A DNA stretch of 64,000 nt. Source: Enoplolaimus lenunculus. Its lineage: Eukaryota; Nematoda; Enoplea; Enoplida; Thoracostomopsidae. The translations under genes were made by a program, and so were the position numbers. Below, one piece after another: positions 33,601-45,595 of the stretch. Location: assembly GCA_030248215.1 (NCBI GenBank), contig JASANG010002401.1:117868-181867 (forward strand). Reading direction: 5' to 3'. The notes below the pieces were generated by a model that saw nothing but the letters and a program-made list of their open reading frames with translations, was not told the origin of the DNA and searched no databases. How positions within the stretch are numbered: the stretch's first letter is position 1; the number at the start of each line of letters is the position of its first letter.

Positions 33601-34452
33601 CCTCAGGGTGTGCCAGGATGTACTGTGAACAATATTCAGTCATGTCCATCTGGGCTGTCTTGTCAACAGACTACTCAAGCGGGCATTCAGGCATGTTGTC
33701 GAACACCATTTTGTCCTAATGGTGGAACGTTCGATCCAACGCGGACATGTAGCGCAACCAATCCAAATACCTGTGGATCAGGTGCTACGTGTGAAGAAAC
33801 AACCAACGGAGTATACGATTGCTGTTCGGGAGGGCAAAATCTTGGATTTTGTCCAAACAACGGTATCTTGGACACCACCGCGACTTGTTCCATTCTTGGG
33901 TCGACAAATCAGTGCAATGTCGGATTTACTTGCGAGCGAACGACTACTGGCCAGCTTGGTTGTTGTGCTGGATCGACTCCTGGAAATTGCCCGATCGGAA
34001 CAAACAACCAAGCCGGAAATCCTGAGTGTCAAATTGATAACGATTGTAACATTGGATTCACGTGTACAAACACAGACAATAACGTATTTGGTTGTTGTAG
34101 CAACGCTGGCGGTGACGCCAATAGTTGTTCAAATAATCAACTACCAGACTTGCAAAATGGACAGCCGCGTCGGTGTAATCCGACAAACCCTTCATGCCGT
34201 CAAGGATATTTATGTCTGCCAAATGGTGATAACTCAGGGAACATTTGTTGCCGTGGTCCACGTTGTCCAGGAGGAGTAACCGTTGGTCAAGGACCCGATG
34301 GACAACCGCTAGAATGTACCATCGGTGGTAACGAATGCCCTGCAGCACAAACATGCCGCCAGTCGACAAACTTTCCCGACCGGCAAATTTGTTGTCCAAA
34401 TAACAGGCGCCGCTTTCGATTGTACGCCACTGGAAATAAAAGAAATGTCTAG
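30692..34452 (+). CDS. Secreted cysteine-rich multi-module protein A (lustrin/EB-like)
   Basis: Three exons (30692-30788, 32305-32415, 32768-34452) join in phase 1 and encode 630 residues. Exon 1 is a signal peptide or anchor (AVVMFGCLAIVLAIYPSLLSS). Exon 2 ends a short propeptide with RSKR before QIVG, a furin-type site. Exon 3 encodes 11 modules of about 45 residues with pattern C...C...CPxGYxC...CC, first GGYCSATNRVPYIN, last RCPGGVTVGQ to ICCPNNRRR; module 2 has only four cysteines. No enzyme motif or later membrane segment is visible. The spacing matches the lustrin cysteine-rich/EB-type modules common in nematode secreted proteins; a cuticle, matrix or defence role is inference. Tandem paralogues follow on the same strand. 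Confidence 0.85.
31083..31655 (+). mobile_element. tRNA-derived SINE-like unit, tandem (349-bp period)
   Basis: Unit starts TGTTGGTATGCG at 31083 and again at 31432. Each unit contains a tRNA-like stretch with a B-box GGTTCGATTCC (31233-31243 and 31551-31561) and an upstream A-box-like GTGGTGTAA, then the same TTAAGAGGAAAACCATG tail. The second unit is truncated near 31655. tRNA folding is decayed, so this is a SINE head rather than a tRNA gene. Confidence 0.7.
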
Positions 34453-34529
34453 ATTATTAATAGAAATTGTTTTGAAGTATGTTTTAATGAATAATGAAAG
34501 CAAACGTATGCTAAGCTTCTTAGAGATGA

Positions 34530-34535
34530 AATAAA
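34530..34535 (+). other. Poly(A) signal candidate, Cys-module gene A
   Basis: AATAAA about 80 bases after the stop codon. Confidence 0.45.
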
Positions 34536-35540
34536 ACCTCGTAACCTTTGTGGATTGTCCGCTGCATAGGTTAAAACCAACTTGGACCAATTTGTAAAAA
34601 CGTGTTGAGTTTGGAATTCGGTGTTTCGACCAAGACGATGTAGGTGCATGACGTTCAAACAATGCAAAAATAGATATAACAAGCAGTTCCTAAAATTGTC
34701 AGGGAGACGGGGTTCGAATATCCTGCATCGATTAGTTAGAACTCATATATAAACAAAAACATATTTTTACTAAGATAAATTTGGTTTGCTTTGAAAGTCT
34801 TTAAATGTGAGTCGAAATTAAATAATGTGGCTGCTCAACAAGTAATAACGCACATTTAATATTTTGCAGTAAACTGAATAAATATCTGGAAGTGTTAAAT
34901 CAATTTGCAGCTATCAATTGTTGAAGATAGAGATTTTAATTTCGAACAGTTAAACCCCTCAACTGAAACCTATCGCAAACAGAAACTAAAAAGCACAACG
35001 ACTACTGTTAAGCAGGAACCAAAGTGCAAATTATATCACGCGTTCGCTATTACTTTGAAGCTGTAGTAGTTTGAATCAGGGACGTCGCTGGAAATTCTGT
35101 TTGGAAGGGCATAATTTTTTGTACAAAAATATTTTTTGACTTCTAGGATCTAGAAGGTTATTCTAAAGCCTGTTAGTGTTTTTTCTTGTATCGTTCAAAA
35201 CTTCGGGAGGGGGCCTATTCCCTATATCTCTCTCCTTGCATACGTTTTTGGATTGAATGTTCACCGGCCGATTATGAATTTATTAAAATGCCCCAACAAA
35301 CCTTTTGATGAATATTGCTAAAATTGCAATTATATATACCACCTCGTTTGCTTATAGTTGCACAACAATAAAATAGACATGCTGTAAAAATTCGTTAAAA
35401 CATCTAAGTTCCAAGCTTGAAAAGAAATTGTGCATCCCAGTAACAAGTCAACCTACTAGCCTAATCTCTGAGTTTGGTGTAATATATGACACATAAGGTA
35501 GGTACTTTACTACATAATGTGCACTACCTTCTGTACTGTG

Positions 35541-35974
35541 GTGACCCGAATAAGAGGGGGTAATAAGAGGGGTCCCCATTTTGAATCCAATCAATAGGAG
35601 TCCGTATTCCTAATAAGAGTCCGTGAGCGGATAGAGTTCCTAAACCTTAATTAGAGTCCATAAATGTCAATTATTCCTAATTCTAGCGCATAACTGACTC
35701 CAGAACCAAATAAAGGTGAGTTCAAAACTTTGAAGCGTACTTAAATTTTGAAAGTACATTTCTAAGTATAACCTTGCATTATCGCTGAAGCTATTAACAC
35801 AAGACAAATAAACATTTAAGTCAACGGTTGGTTGCAGTACCGGATATATATCAGTAACGAAGGGAGGCGGAGCGTGGGTTAATAATAAACAATAGTCCGT
35901 AACCGAATAACAGGGGACGGGGTACCTTCTGGAGAGGCCAAATAAATATCAGTTCCCCCTCTTATTCAGGTCAC
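35541..35974 (-). mobile_element. GTGACCCG-family MITE, copy 2
   Basis: Ends GTGACCCGAATAAGAG and CTTATTCAGGTCAC. Internal order is reversed relative to copy 1. Flanks lack a clear TA pair. Confidence 0.75.
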
Positions 35975-36571
35975 TCCAGTGCACATGTTATATACACGTT
36001 ATACGGTAAATTTGTAGATATACAAAATACAAATTAGGGTTCAGGTTTTAACACTTGGGCGTTACAAAATACGAAATCGGGTTTTCCGGTGGGGATCACG
36101 TCATTAAAAGCTTGACGGGGAGGAGCTTTTCACTGAAACTAAGATTTAAACGTCATTTTTTACAAAAATTCTGCAACAAATTTCCACTTGAGGAGACAGC
36201 TAAAGTCTAATATCAAAGAAATGGCCTGGAGACAAAGCATATTTAATGAGAAAGTATCGTAAATTCTGTACCCCGGTAATTAGACTAAATTTTAAAAGAG
36301 ACAACCTCCAAATGTCTTAAAAAAATAAAAAAGAAATACAGCAAGTACGCTCGATGACAGAAACGGTTACATGATAAAATGTTGGTCTGCTGTTTGATCG
36401 AATTCTAATACTCAGCTTGCTGCATATAAGCATTAGTAGCGATTTTAATTCATTTTTCAATAGGCCTTTTTAAGAACAGTTTGTGCTTCAATAACGCCTT
36501 GTCAGGGGAAAATTTAGTCATTTCTTAAAATTATTTTACCAATATTGAAAGATAGTCAGTAAGAATTTTTT

Positions 36572-37222
36572 ATTAACCCTTTCTCACATGAATATTTGCA
36601 ATTTCACATGAGGTGCAATTTCAAGGTGAGATTCGAACCCCAGTCTCACGGGTTGGAGGCGTTTACGATGACCATTGAGCCACAGGAGCTTCACGCTCGA
36701 GCCCGAGGGGGCTTACACTGCGCATATATACAATGGCATATCCATGGGGGGGTCACCCCGACCGTGGCCCCCCCAACAGCATGTCGACAAAAACTATATT
36801 GTGTAAATTGCTGTTCTACGCTGTTTATTTCTCTGTTTTATACACAATAGTATATGCACGCTTTAAAGTTTTGAACTGACCTTTATTTGGCCCTGGAGTC
36901 ATTTATGCACTGCAATTAGGGATAATAGACATTTATGGACTTTAACAAGGGTTTAAGGACTCTACCCGCTTACGGTCTCTTATTAGGGATACGGACTCCT
37001 ATTAATTGGGACTCAAAATGGAGACCCCCTTTTATTTGGGTCACTACACTATGGGTCCAAAATAAGTTTATTACCTGTGAAATTTTGGCCCCCCCATTTT
37101 GAGATCCTGGATCCGCCACTGCATATATGTTATAAATGTTAAACACTGCTCACAGTGTGTGTATTGCTCGTACATTATTGTGTTTAGTTGCTCCTAGTAT
37201 GCTCTATGACTGAAAGGGTTAT
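36572..37222 (-). mobile_element. TIR-ended element with tRNA-like core and 22-bp target duplication
   Basis: Starts ATTAACCCTTTC and ends GAAAGGGTTAT. On the minus strand 36690-36625 reads like a tRNA: A-box TGGCTCAATGG (36682-36671) and B-box GGGTTCGAAT (36640-36631). Identical 22-bp flanks at 36550-36571 and 37223-37244 are a target-site duplication. A 5'-truncated GTGACCCG element (36858-37044) sits inside. Anticodon and acceptor stems do not fold well. Confidence 0.7.
36858..37044 (+). mobile_element. GTGACCCG-family MITE, partial copy 3 (right half)
   Basis: Contains only the second half (TTTGGCCCTGGAGTCATTTATG to TTTGGGTCAC) and is followed by TA. It lies inside the tRNA-like element 36572-37222. 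Confidence 0.7.
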
Positions 37223-37575
37223 AGATAGTCAGTAAGAATTTTTTCATTAAACCGTCCTTTTATAAAGCAAAAGTATTCTAACATTGGTTTCAAACAATCC
37301 ACTGAGGAATTTCAATTGAAAAGCTCCGTTTACTATCTCAAGATTTCACTTTTCATATTAACTAAATTTACACGCATTCAAACTGTATTTGATTAAAATT
37401 AAATATTTCTCTACTGTAATTTTTTAAGAAAAAGTCTGTATCCCGCCAAAATGGTTCGGCCGACGACCGGTTCCACCTCAGGTTCAGCCATACGCGACAA
37501 AGCGGCCTATGGGCCTGGTTATTTCATAATCCATCTGCATACGTTTTATGTAACAATTTATCACAGTATAAGCAA

Positions 37576-37848
37576 ATTAACCCTTTCTCACATAAATATT
37601 TTCTATTTCTCCTGAGACCTACTTTTATGCTACGATTCGAACTCCAGTGACTGGAGTTGGAGGCGTATACCATCACCACTCAGCTATAGGAGCTTGACGC
37701 TCAAGCCCGAGGGGGCTCTCACGTCTTGTGGTGATTTAGTACTATGTATACATGTTGCAATTGTTAAACACGGTGCGATATATACTATTTAACGAATATA
37801 CACTAAGCTGAGTTGCCTACAGGCAACTCAATGTGAGAAGGGGTTAAA
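37576..37848 (-). mobile_element. TIR-ended element with tRNA-like core, copy 2
   Basis: Starts ATTAACCCTTTCTCACAT and ends ATGTGAGAAGGGGTTAA, near-perfect inverted ends. The minus-strand tRNA-like core at 37693-37630 has A-box TAGCTGAGTGG and B-box GAGTTCGAATC, closer to consensus than copy 1. A 9-bp hairpin (GAGTTGCC/AGGCAACTC) lies near the right end. No target duplication recognised. Confidence 0.7.
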
Positions 37849-40779
37849 TTTTGTTGCTTTGATATAGTAGTCTTTGGCTGTAATCGAAATCACAAGTTAT
37901 GAAATGTTCTCTTTCGGATATGCATCGTTAGCGTTGCTTCAAAGTCGCGTACCGTGAAGTTGTTGTTGATTTTTTCGTTGTTTTATAAAATGAAAAACTC
38001 TTATAAGAGCATTTTTTGAAGCACCTTAGCATCGCAATAACACTCTTATGTATAAATTATGATAGGTTGTGATTTGTAAATGTTTAATCCATTGTGTTTC
38101 TCAAGTACTGGATGCTAGATTTCATATATATGACAGTGACAATGCAATATAGTTCTCTATATCTGTATTAAAACAGAGCAAAATATTTGCAACTTATCTC
38201 GTGTTAGAGAAAAAGACAGTTTTACCAAACCGCAGAACTTTATTAATCTACCCATTTTAGTCAATGTAACAGAAACTATCTAGAATGCCACCGTAAGTGG
38301 AAAATCAAAGCCGAAGCCGTGGGTCAAACATGACGATGTAATAAAATTGGTTTGAATTTGCCAATTTCAGAAAATAATATTCTAAGTATTTGCTAATTTT
38401 TGTTTATAAGTTTACATTTTTTTCAATAAATGTCAGCCAATAAAACTGTCAAACTTGTCCTAAGATTACAACCTCGCTTACGATCGGCAGTGAAAAAGTT
38501 GTTTCACTGCCGAAATTGCCAGAACGTCCGGCAAATGTTCTGCCAGTGCTGAAGACGTAGGTTGATTTTCTTCAAACGCGAAGCCAGAAGCAGACCCCAG
38601 GTTACACGCTGGAACATTGCGGTTGGCAACGGAAATTAATTATTTGCGGTTCATTATACGGCACATACACATAGACGAAACAAAATTTAAAAACTAAAAA
38701 TTTGTAGTGGCTTAAACCTGATAGCCGATTGGTTTTCTTATAAATAGTTATATAAAATGTTGCCTCCAGTCACCTCTATCTTCATCAATTTCATAACTCT
38801 GCTACAACGTGCATAACTGTTCGTAATACAGTTCACCGAGAAATCATATGATCACCGCTGTAGAACGTCAACTGTTTTTCCGTCACTAATTAGCAGATTT
38901 AATGCTTCAATGCAATTCCACTGTACAGTATTGCGTGCTCATCAGCAATAAATTGCTCAAAGTTTTGAAAACGCAAGCTTAGGATCGTTTAGTTTGAAGA
39001 GATGACTACAAAAATTATAAGCATTCAAGAGTGCATTATAATTTGTTTTCTGTACACAAGCGGCATTTGCGCGTTCGTGATCCTGTAAGAAAATAGCCGC
39101 ATTGCACTGGCAAAATGAAAATATTATGTAATTGCAATCACAATTGTGTGGATAGTAAAGGTTAATGCTTTTTCAAGTGAACTCTCTCTCTCGGAACCCC
39201 CTTGACGTTAAATATAGCGCTTTGCTGTGTTTGAGCTTCTTTAGCTAATCGAATCGCTAAGCTTTATTGGATTTCAAAGTTTAATACTGTTTACGTCTAA
39301 CAAATACATTAAAAATGATTTTGCATGTGTTTCAAGTCCAATTACAATTTGAACTAAACGTTGTGTTTTTTATTTTATATTCAAATTCTAAATTAGCATC
39401 TGGAGTCAAAATGTAATGTTTGGATAGGCGTTTACTTACGAGTTTTTGCTGTGAAGGCTTTTTACTATTTGTTCTAATATAAAATTTACCAGAACATTTG
39501 ACGCTTCGAAAATTTACAAATTCATACTCCGGGAACCAGTTGTACGTTAACAGAAAATTTAGTATCATTCAAAACAACTCCGGAAGTTACTTTCAAAACA
39601 TAAAGTTTAATTCTTGACAGAAAGTATTCGATCCCAAAGAGGAGTTTATGCTTTCAAAAAGACTATTTTTAAAATATGTAAATTTTGGCGTTTAAATAAC
39701 TGGAGAAATATGCAATGTTGAACCAATACTGTAAAATACCGATATGCTGGCCGGCCTCTATTGCGTGAGTGTCCCCATAGCAAACCACAATTTTCCTAAG
39801 CGTTTTTAAAAATAACCCAAATTTCGGTTAATATTTCGTATCTGACAAAGCTACAAAAAGCCTCGCAAACACAAAAAGCGGTCAACAAATATAGCATGGG
39901 TCCCCAGCATTTCTTCATAATGGAGCGTATCGACATATATTCTCATTCAGCTTGTTTTACGGAATGTTTCTTGTAGCCGAAAAAGCAGCTTAGTAAAAGG
40001 AAGGTATAATTCCTGAAGGTATTGTCTAGCCTACTTCTAAGCTATGTTAAACTGAATATTCGCAACCGCACTATTTGAAGAATACATATTTCTTAGATGT
40101 TAAGAGTAGTTAACCCTAGGTTATAACTGCTGTTAAGCTAGTATATTCAACGAGATTTATCTGAAAATATGTTTAAAGTTAAAAGTAATGGTATCGGTAC
40201 GCGGTAAAGATACCGTTACCCACGCTGCCAACGGGAATATTACTTTGTCAAGATTAAGAGTCGAGATTGAATTTATTCTCGAAACCGGAATTTTAGATTT
40301 TAAATGTTTTATGGTTTTCTTAATTTTTATAATGGTAAAACCGAAAACGTTTTATTTCATTTTTACACAGATTGTGAAATGCATATAGCGCCAATCACCA
40401 AATAGCGATAAATTTTTAACGACGAACACATGCAGCTCAGTCTGGAAACTTGCGCAGTTGTAGGGCATTTCGAATTTAACACATTTTATGGAATGTCGAC
40501 GCTTACTATTCAATGGTTTGAAACTGTATAAGATCTATTACTAACTGGTGAAAGGTGCTATACACATTTGAATATGAGTGCATATAGAAATGAGTTATTA
40601 CAATGTCGATTTGAATTAATATGTACGTGTAACTACGTTGTATTCAGTAACATGAGTGAGGATACAGGCAGGGTTATGGCAATCTATTCAATGGCCAGAG
40701 GTTGTTAAACTTCAACATACTTTGATGGAGCATTTGGCCCATGTTACTTTTAAGGGCGTAACAGTAGATTAAGCGTATT

Positions 40780-40850
40780 CCTAAGCCTAAGCCTAAGCGT
40801 TGCAAAAATGTTTTTCTAAGCCTGAGCCTATTAGCCGAAGCCTAAGGCAA
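40780..40850. repeat. Interstitial telomere-like repeat
   Basis: Three perfect CCTAAG units (complement of nematode-type TTAGGC) at 40780-40797, then degenerate CCTAAG/CCTGAG units to about 40850. Confidence 0.55.
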
Positions 40851-41097
40851 AGCAACAAAAATGTAATCTAGAATCTAAATATACTCTTTTATGGACCCAC
40901 CAGAAACCTGGACGACCCAAGATGGGCCGAACATTTTATGATATAACTGTTTTACAAAATTCTGAGTTCTTTTTTATTCTAGTGTATTAATTATGATTTA
41001 ATGTTACCGTACTTAGCATTGCCAATAAAATCAACCTAATAAATTGCTTATAAGTAGTTAATAGTAAGATAAGTGCAAGCGAAATCTTGCAGTTAAA

Positions 41098-43365
41098 ATG
41101 CATGATTCGACTCAATATCTCTACAAGCGAACAGCTTTAATTGGAATTGCCATCATTTTGGGCAGTTTGGCCGCATTTTTCAATTATCCGAAAAGTAACA
41201 AAACCTACTCGCAAGGTTAATAAATTGAGTGTCCAATGTGGTTTCACAGTACAATGAGAGGCACAGTCGTCAACAGATTAGCATTGATCCTAGTTCATTG
41301 GAATTTAGACAATCACACAATTGCTATTTGGTCTTTGCTGAACAAGCTATTTTTGCACGTTGTAACAGTGGTATGACTACAATCAAAATTATTTTAATTT
41401 CAGGTCAAGTTGAAAGCGAAAATGTTCGAGAGAAGCGGCAAGTTTTTGGGAATCAGAATCAACCTTTAGGTAAATTACAGTTCGTTGTCCTGTACCTGAT
41501 AGGATAAAGCCAATTGGCAGCGCTTTTTCACTATTGGTACATTTACAGTTTTGTTTTTAAGCGTTAAAACACCTGCCTGAGAATTTGGTTTTATTTTAGG
41601 CGGATACTGTGCGACCACCAATCGCGTTCCATTTATTAATCCTCAAAACAATATCGCTCAAGGATGTCCAGGAAATAGGGGCTGTCCATCTGGCTACTCA
41701 TGCGAGCAATCGTCAACAACTCAATTTCTTTGCTGTGGTCCTGTTGGTAGACCAGCACAAATGGGCTTTACGCTATACCGCGATATGAATGGCAGATATG
41801 TTAGCTGTGGTAGTCCGTCCAGTCGATGTCCGAATGGAGCTATTTGTTCGCGTACAATTGGTGGACCTCCGGCCCAGTTTGTATGCATGCGACGCGGCTT
41901 TAATCCTATTTCAACGGCAATGTGTCCTGTGGGATATCAGCCATTAGGAATGGGAGGTATGACTCGACCATGCGGTCCAGGTATTGGAAGTTGCCCGGCG
42001 CCTTACGCTTGCGTTCAAGGTTCAAACGGACTATCGTTTTCGTGTTGTCGGCCTTCTGGTGGCACCAATCGTAATATATGCCCAGGAAATCAAAGACCGT
42101 TAGTTTCCAATGGACAGATTCAACTTTGTACAGGACTTGGGACTCCTTGTGAAACAACAGGATATACGTGTCAAGTAGCGAATATTGTGGGGGGACTTGG
42201 CGGAACTGGTTTTAATAACGGCTTAAATATGTTTGGCGCTGGTAACTTAGGCGTGAATAACGGCATATTTCCAGGGAATACAGGACTTGGAGGTCTTTCC
42301 GTAGTTGGTCAACAGGCTATGATTTGTTGTGGATCTGGAGGAGCAGTCTCACAAATGTTATGTAATAGTGGCAGAAAGCCGTATTTGCTTGGCATTCGTC
42401 CATTTTACTGCACACCGCAGGCAGATAATTGTCCAGAGGGCAACACATGCGAACTTGCCGCTACAGGACAGTTTATTTGCTGCGGTGGCGCAGGAGATTT
42501 AAGTTGTCGCGATGGTACGCAACCACAAATTGTCAATGGTGTTCCACAAGTTTGTAGTGTGGCGGGAGCGACCGTATGCGCACCTGGATACGTGTGCCAG
42601 ATGACAAAAACCGCGGGACAAACAGCCTGTTGTCGTGAACCTATTTGTTCGTCTGGCAAAGTCTTCATACCAACGGCAACGTGTACTCGAGAAACTCCAA
42701 ACAGTTGCGGCGTAGGTAACAGCTGTGAAGAAACATCGTCTGGAGTTTTCGACTGTTGTGGAGCCGGCGCGCTTCCTGGTCGTTGTAGGTCAGATAATCA
42801 ATTCGCTGATGGACCTTGCAGCCGAGTAGGTGCAGATTCGGAATGCCGTGTCGGTTTTGTTTGTGAACGAACTGACAATGACGTCATCGGGTGTTGCCCT
42901 GGTGGCGATACGCCCGGACAATGTCCTACAGGAACACTAGAAGCTAACAGCGTTGCGTGCGTCGCTGATGCTGACTGTTCCGTAGGGTTTTCGTGTGTCG
43001 AAACAGATAATGGGGTCCTAGGATGTTGTGGCAGCTCCGGTGGGGATCCAAATAGTTGCTCAAATGATCAGCTGCCTGATTTACAAAATGGCCAGCCACG
43101 TAGATGTAACCCGGCAAATCCTTCATGCCGCCAAGGATATATCTGTATCGACAATGGTGACCGATCAGCAACAATTTGTTGTCGCGGGCCACGCTGTCCT
43201 GGTGGAGTAACCGTAGGCAGCGGCCCAAACGGGGAACCAATCGATTGCGGATCGGGTGCGTCGTGCCCGCAAGGACAGTCGTGCAAGCAGTCAACGAACT
43301 TTCCCGATAAAAGAATTTGTTGTCCAAATAACAGACTTGTGTATTACTTGCAACGACTAACGTAA
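41098..43365 (+). CDS. Secreted cysteine-rich multi-module protein B (lustrin/EB-like)
   Basis: Three exons (41098-41215, 41404-41469, 41600-43365) join in phase 1 and encode 649 residues. Exon 1 has a basic stretch and a hydrophobic segment (TALIGIAIILGSLAAFF), a signal peptide or type II anchor. Exon 2 carries REKR before QVFG, the same furin-type site as in gene A. Exon 3 has 11 modules collinear with gene A, starting GGYCATTNRVPFIN and ending ICCPNNR. Module 4 is interrupted by about 38 Gly/Asn-rich residues between CQVAN and MICCG, absent from paralogues A and C. The last two modules are nearly identical to those of A. A TTGCAG acceptor-like site lies a few bases before the ATG. Function unknown; structural matrix role inferred from composition. 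Confidence 0.85.
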
Positions 43366-45595
43366 ACTTAATTTCGAAATTATTTAGTGCTGATTTGATT
43401 AATTTGCGAATGAGTAATATTATCTTTGCTACTTACGTTTTCTAGCTTAAGTTCAAAATGGTCAAAACCAAGAGTGGAACATAAAAAACAAATTACAGGA
43501 TTATTTCCTGAAATTTTCAAAGAAACAGAAGCTCTCAAGCTGAAGATTTGCAGTGATAACCAAAATACGTTTAAGGCACGCTTAACCTAGTTCTATTCTG
43601 TAGGTAATAGTAGCACTTATTTTATTGTTATTTAACAGATATATTTTCGGAAACATTAAGCCAGTTAAGTTTTATTCAACAAATTACATGGTAGCGGTTT
43701 TAAATTCTAAATTCATGTCACATAAATTTCAATCAACACCGCTAGCATTAGTAACAGTCAAGTAAATATATCGCGCGAACAAACACGTAGCAAGCCATAA
43801 TTTGCATTATGCGATTTGTAGAAGCGAGGGAACTGTTTCTGCCTGCCAACACAAGATATTTGGGTGCTGTGTAAGTGTTTTTTGCTTGTTTTATCAGATC
43901 GCTCTTCTCACTCAGACAAGACGGCCTACATACAACACTGGACAAATTCATTCGTTTCTCTACTTAATGTACGCAGTTCCTTTACCCTTGTCCTAAAGCT
44001 ACATTCTTATGCTGTTTTTGATGTCACTTTTTAAAAGCACATTGATGTATGACATAAAAACTTTAAATTCATTAAAAAGTATCTTGAACGAGCAATGAAC
44101 TTAAAGGTTTTATTATACATCTTATGATGGAAAATAGTAACTACCGGTCTAATACTTTAGACGCCGATTGGATATTGTAATCCTCAGGGTTCCATCGGAA
44201 TTCCGATTCCGGCTAAAATTCCGGCAAAATTTGAATTCCGATTCCGATTCCGGCTGACTGCTGTTCCGATGCCGGAATTCTTATTTTCGGTTATGCGTTT
44301 TTAATATGATTGAACTTAGATTTTGCTTGTTTCGTTTTGTTTCGTTCATTTGCAATTATCCTGTTGGTTTTTTCTTAGTAAATATTCCGACTTGTTACAC
44401 GTATTCGGTCAGGTATATAAACAATTTTTACTGAAACTGTGAGCAGTAACGGAAACAGGCATACTACAACAAAAGTTAGAAGTCATACTCCTTTAACTTT
44501 TTAATAGAATTACTAAAACTTGATTCCGATTTCGATTCCGGTTCCGACAGAAAAATTTGATTCTCGATTCCGATTCCGCTTCCGACAAAATCTAGTTCCG
44601 GTTGGAACCCTGGTAATTCTGATTACAACTTTTTACGGTTTTTAATTATCACTGAAAAATACTGTTCAACAACACTGGATTGTTACAATTGGACAGCTCT
44701 GTGATTACCTCATGGCCCTGTTAAACGTTACCCAATCTGCACTTTAATTGCGTCGGTCTGATTTTCGTTACATTAGGAGGCAGCTGTGGCAATTTGATTG
44801 TGTTGAATTTTATCAATAAAATGTGTTAAAAGACAAGTGAATGGCGCTGAGTTACCATTCTTGCCTGTCGTGATACTGGTGATCCGTCGGTGTTTACTGA
44901 TCTCTTATACCTTTTGAACATGGTTGCAAGCGACAAACTTCAGATTTTGGAATGTCAAACTACTATGAGCATTAATATACTCAACGTGTTTGAAGCTGTA
45001 AATTAAACTGGAAACTTGGGATAGAAAAACTACAATAAGTTCACCTTATAATTCTTGAATTCAGTAAAGCTTGCGTTTTTAAGATTGAACAACAGATTTA
45101 CAGCCAAAAATTTGAACGTTTCATCGTGATTAATAATTTAGACACTTTTATAGCACTTACAGTATATTTGAATGTGCAGCAAAATTTACGTATGCTATAC
45201 TGGCAGAAAAGCTGATTAGAAAAATGTGATGAAAAATGACTTAAAAAACACGGTGGGGATAAAGACATATAGAGTACTTTCCTTCAACTTTTAGCTGTCT
45301 TGTGTGTTTGAGTATTTCGGAACAAATACTGCAACCATCACAGTATTATTTAATCTTGTGAGAAAAGTTTGTAAGCAAAACTCGCTGTAAAATGAGAAAT
45401 TGGCGAATTTGTCACGCACTATTTTAAGCGTTTTTAAGTTTAATTTCGTTCTCAATATCGTGCACACGTTTTGGCACAAGGATTTAAAGAAAACTTCAGC
45501 TTAAAAATTGAAGTATTTAGATTTTTTCTGTTTATTACTCAGATAACAGCCAAATATCCTGCTTTTGTGATAACGTCCAGGCGTTATTCGTTGTT
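43366..45595. other. Interval between Cys-module genes B and C
   Basis: No gene seen. Contains the hAT-like element 44185-44612; the rest is AT-rich unremarkable sequence. Confidence 0.6.
44185..44612. mobile_element. hAT-like non-autonomous element with 8-bp target duplication
   Basis: Ends CAGGGTTCCA and TTGGAACCCTG are inverted. The flanking 8-mers GTAATCCT and GTAATTCT match at 7 of 8. Both ends carry repeated GATTCCG/ATTCCGGC motifs. Non-coding, 428 bp. Confidence 0.75.

Larger units (their letters stand above)
34453..41097. other. Interval between Cys-module genes A and B
   Basis: No convincing gene. Contains a reversed GTGACCCG-family element (35541-35974), two tRNA-like TIR elements (36572-37222, 37576-37848), and a telomere-like run (40780-40797). 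The rest is AT-rich with no recognised feature. Confidence 0.6.

Noticed and set aside
32870-34279. Other-frame and antisense open frames within the Cys-module genes
   Set aside because: They overlap the long cysteine-rich frames, lack family features and reflect low stop density in those exons.
36625-36692. Genuine tRNA gene (minus strand)
   Set aside because: A- and B-boxes are good, but acceptor and anticodon stems do not pair and a second similar copy sits in the same repeat; treated as a tRNA-derived mobile element.
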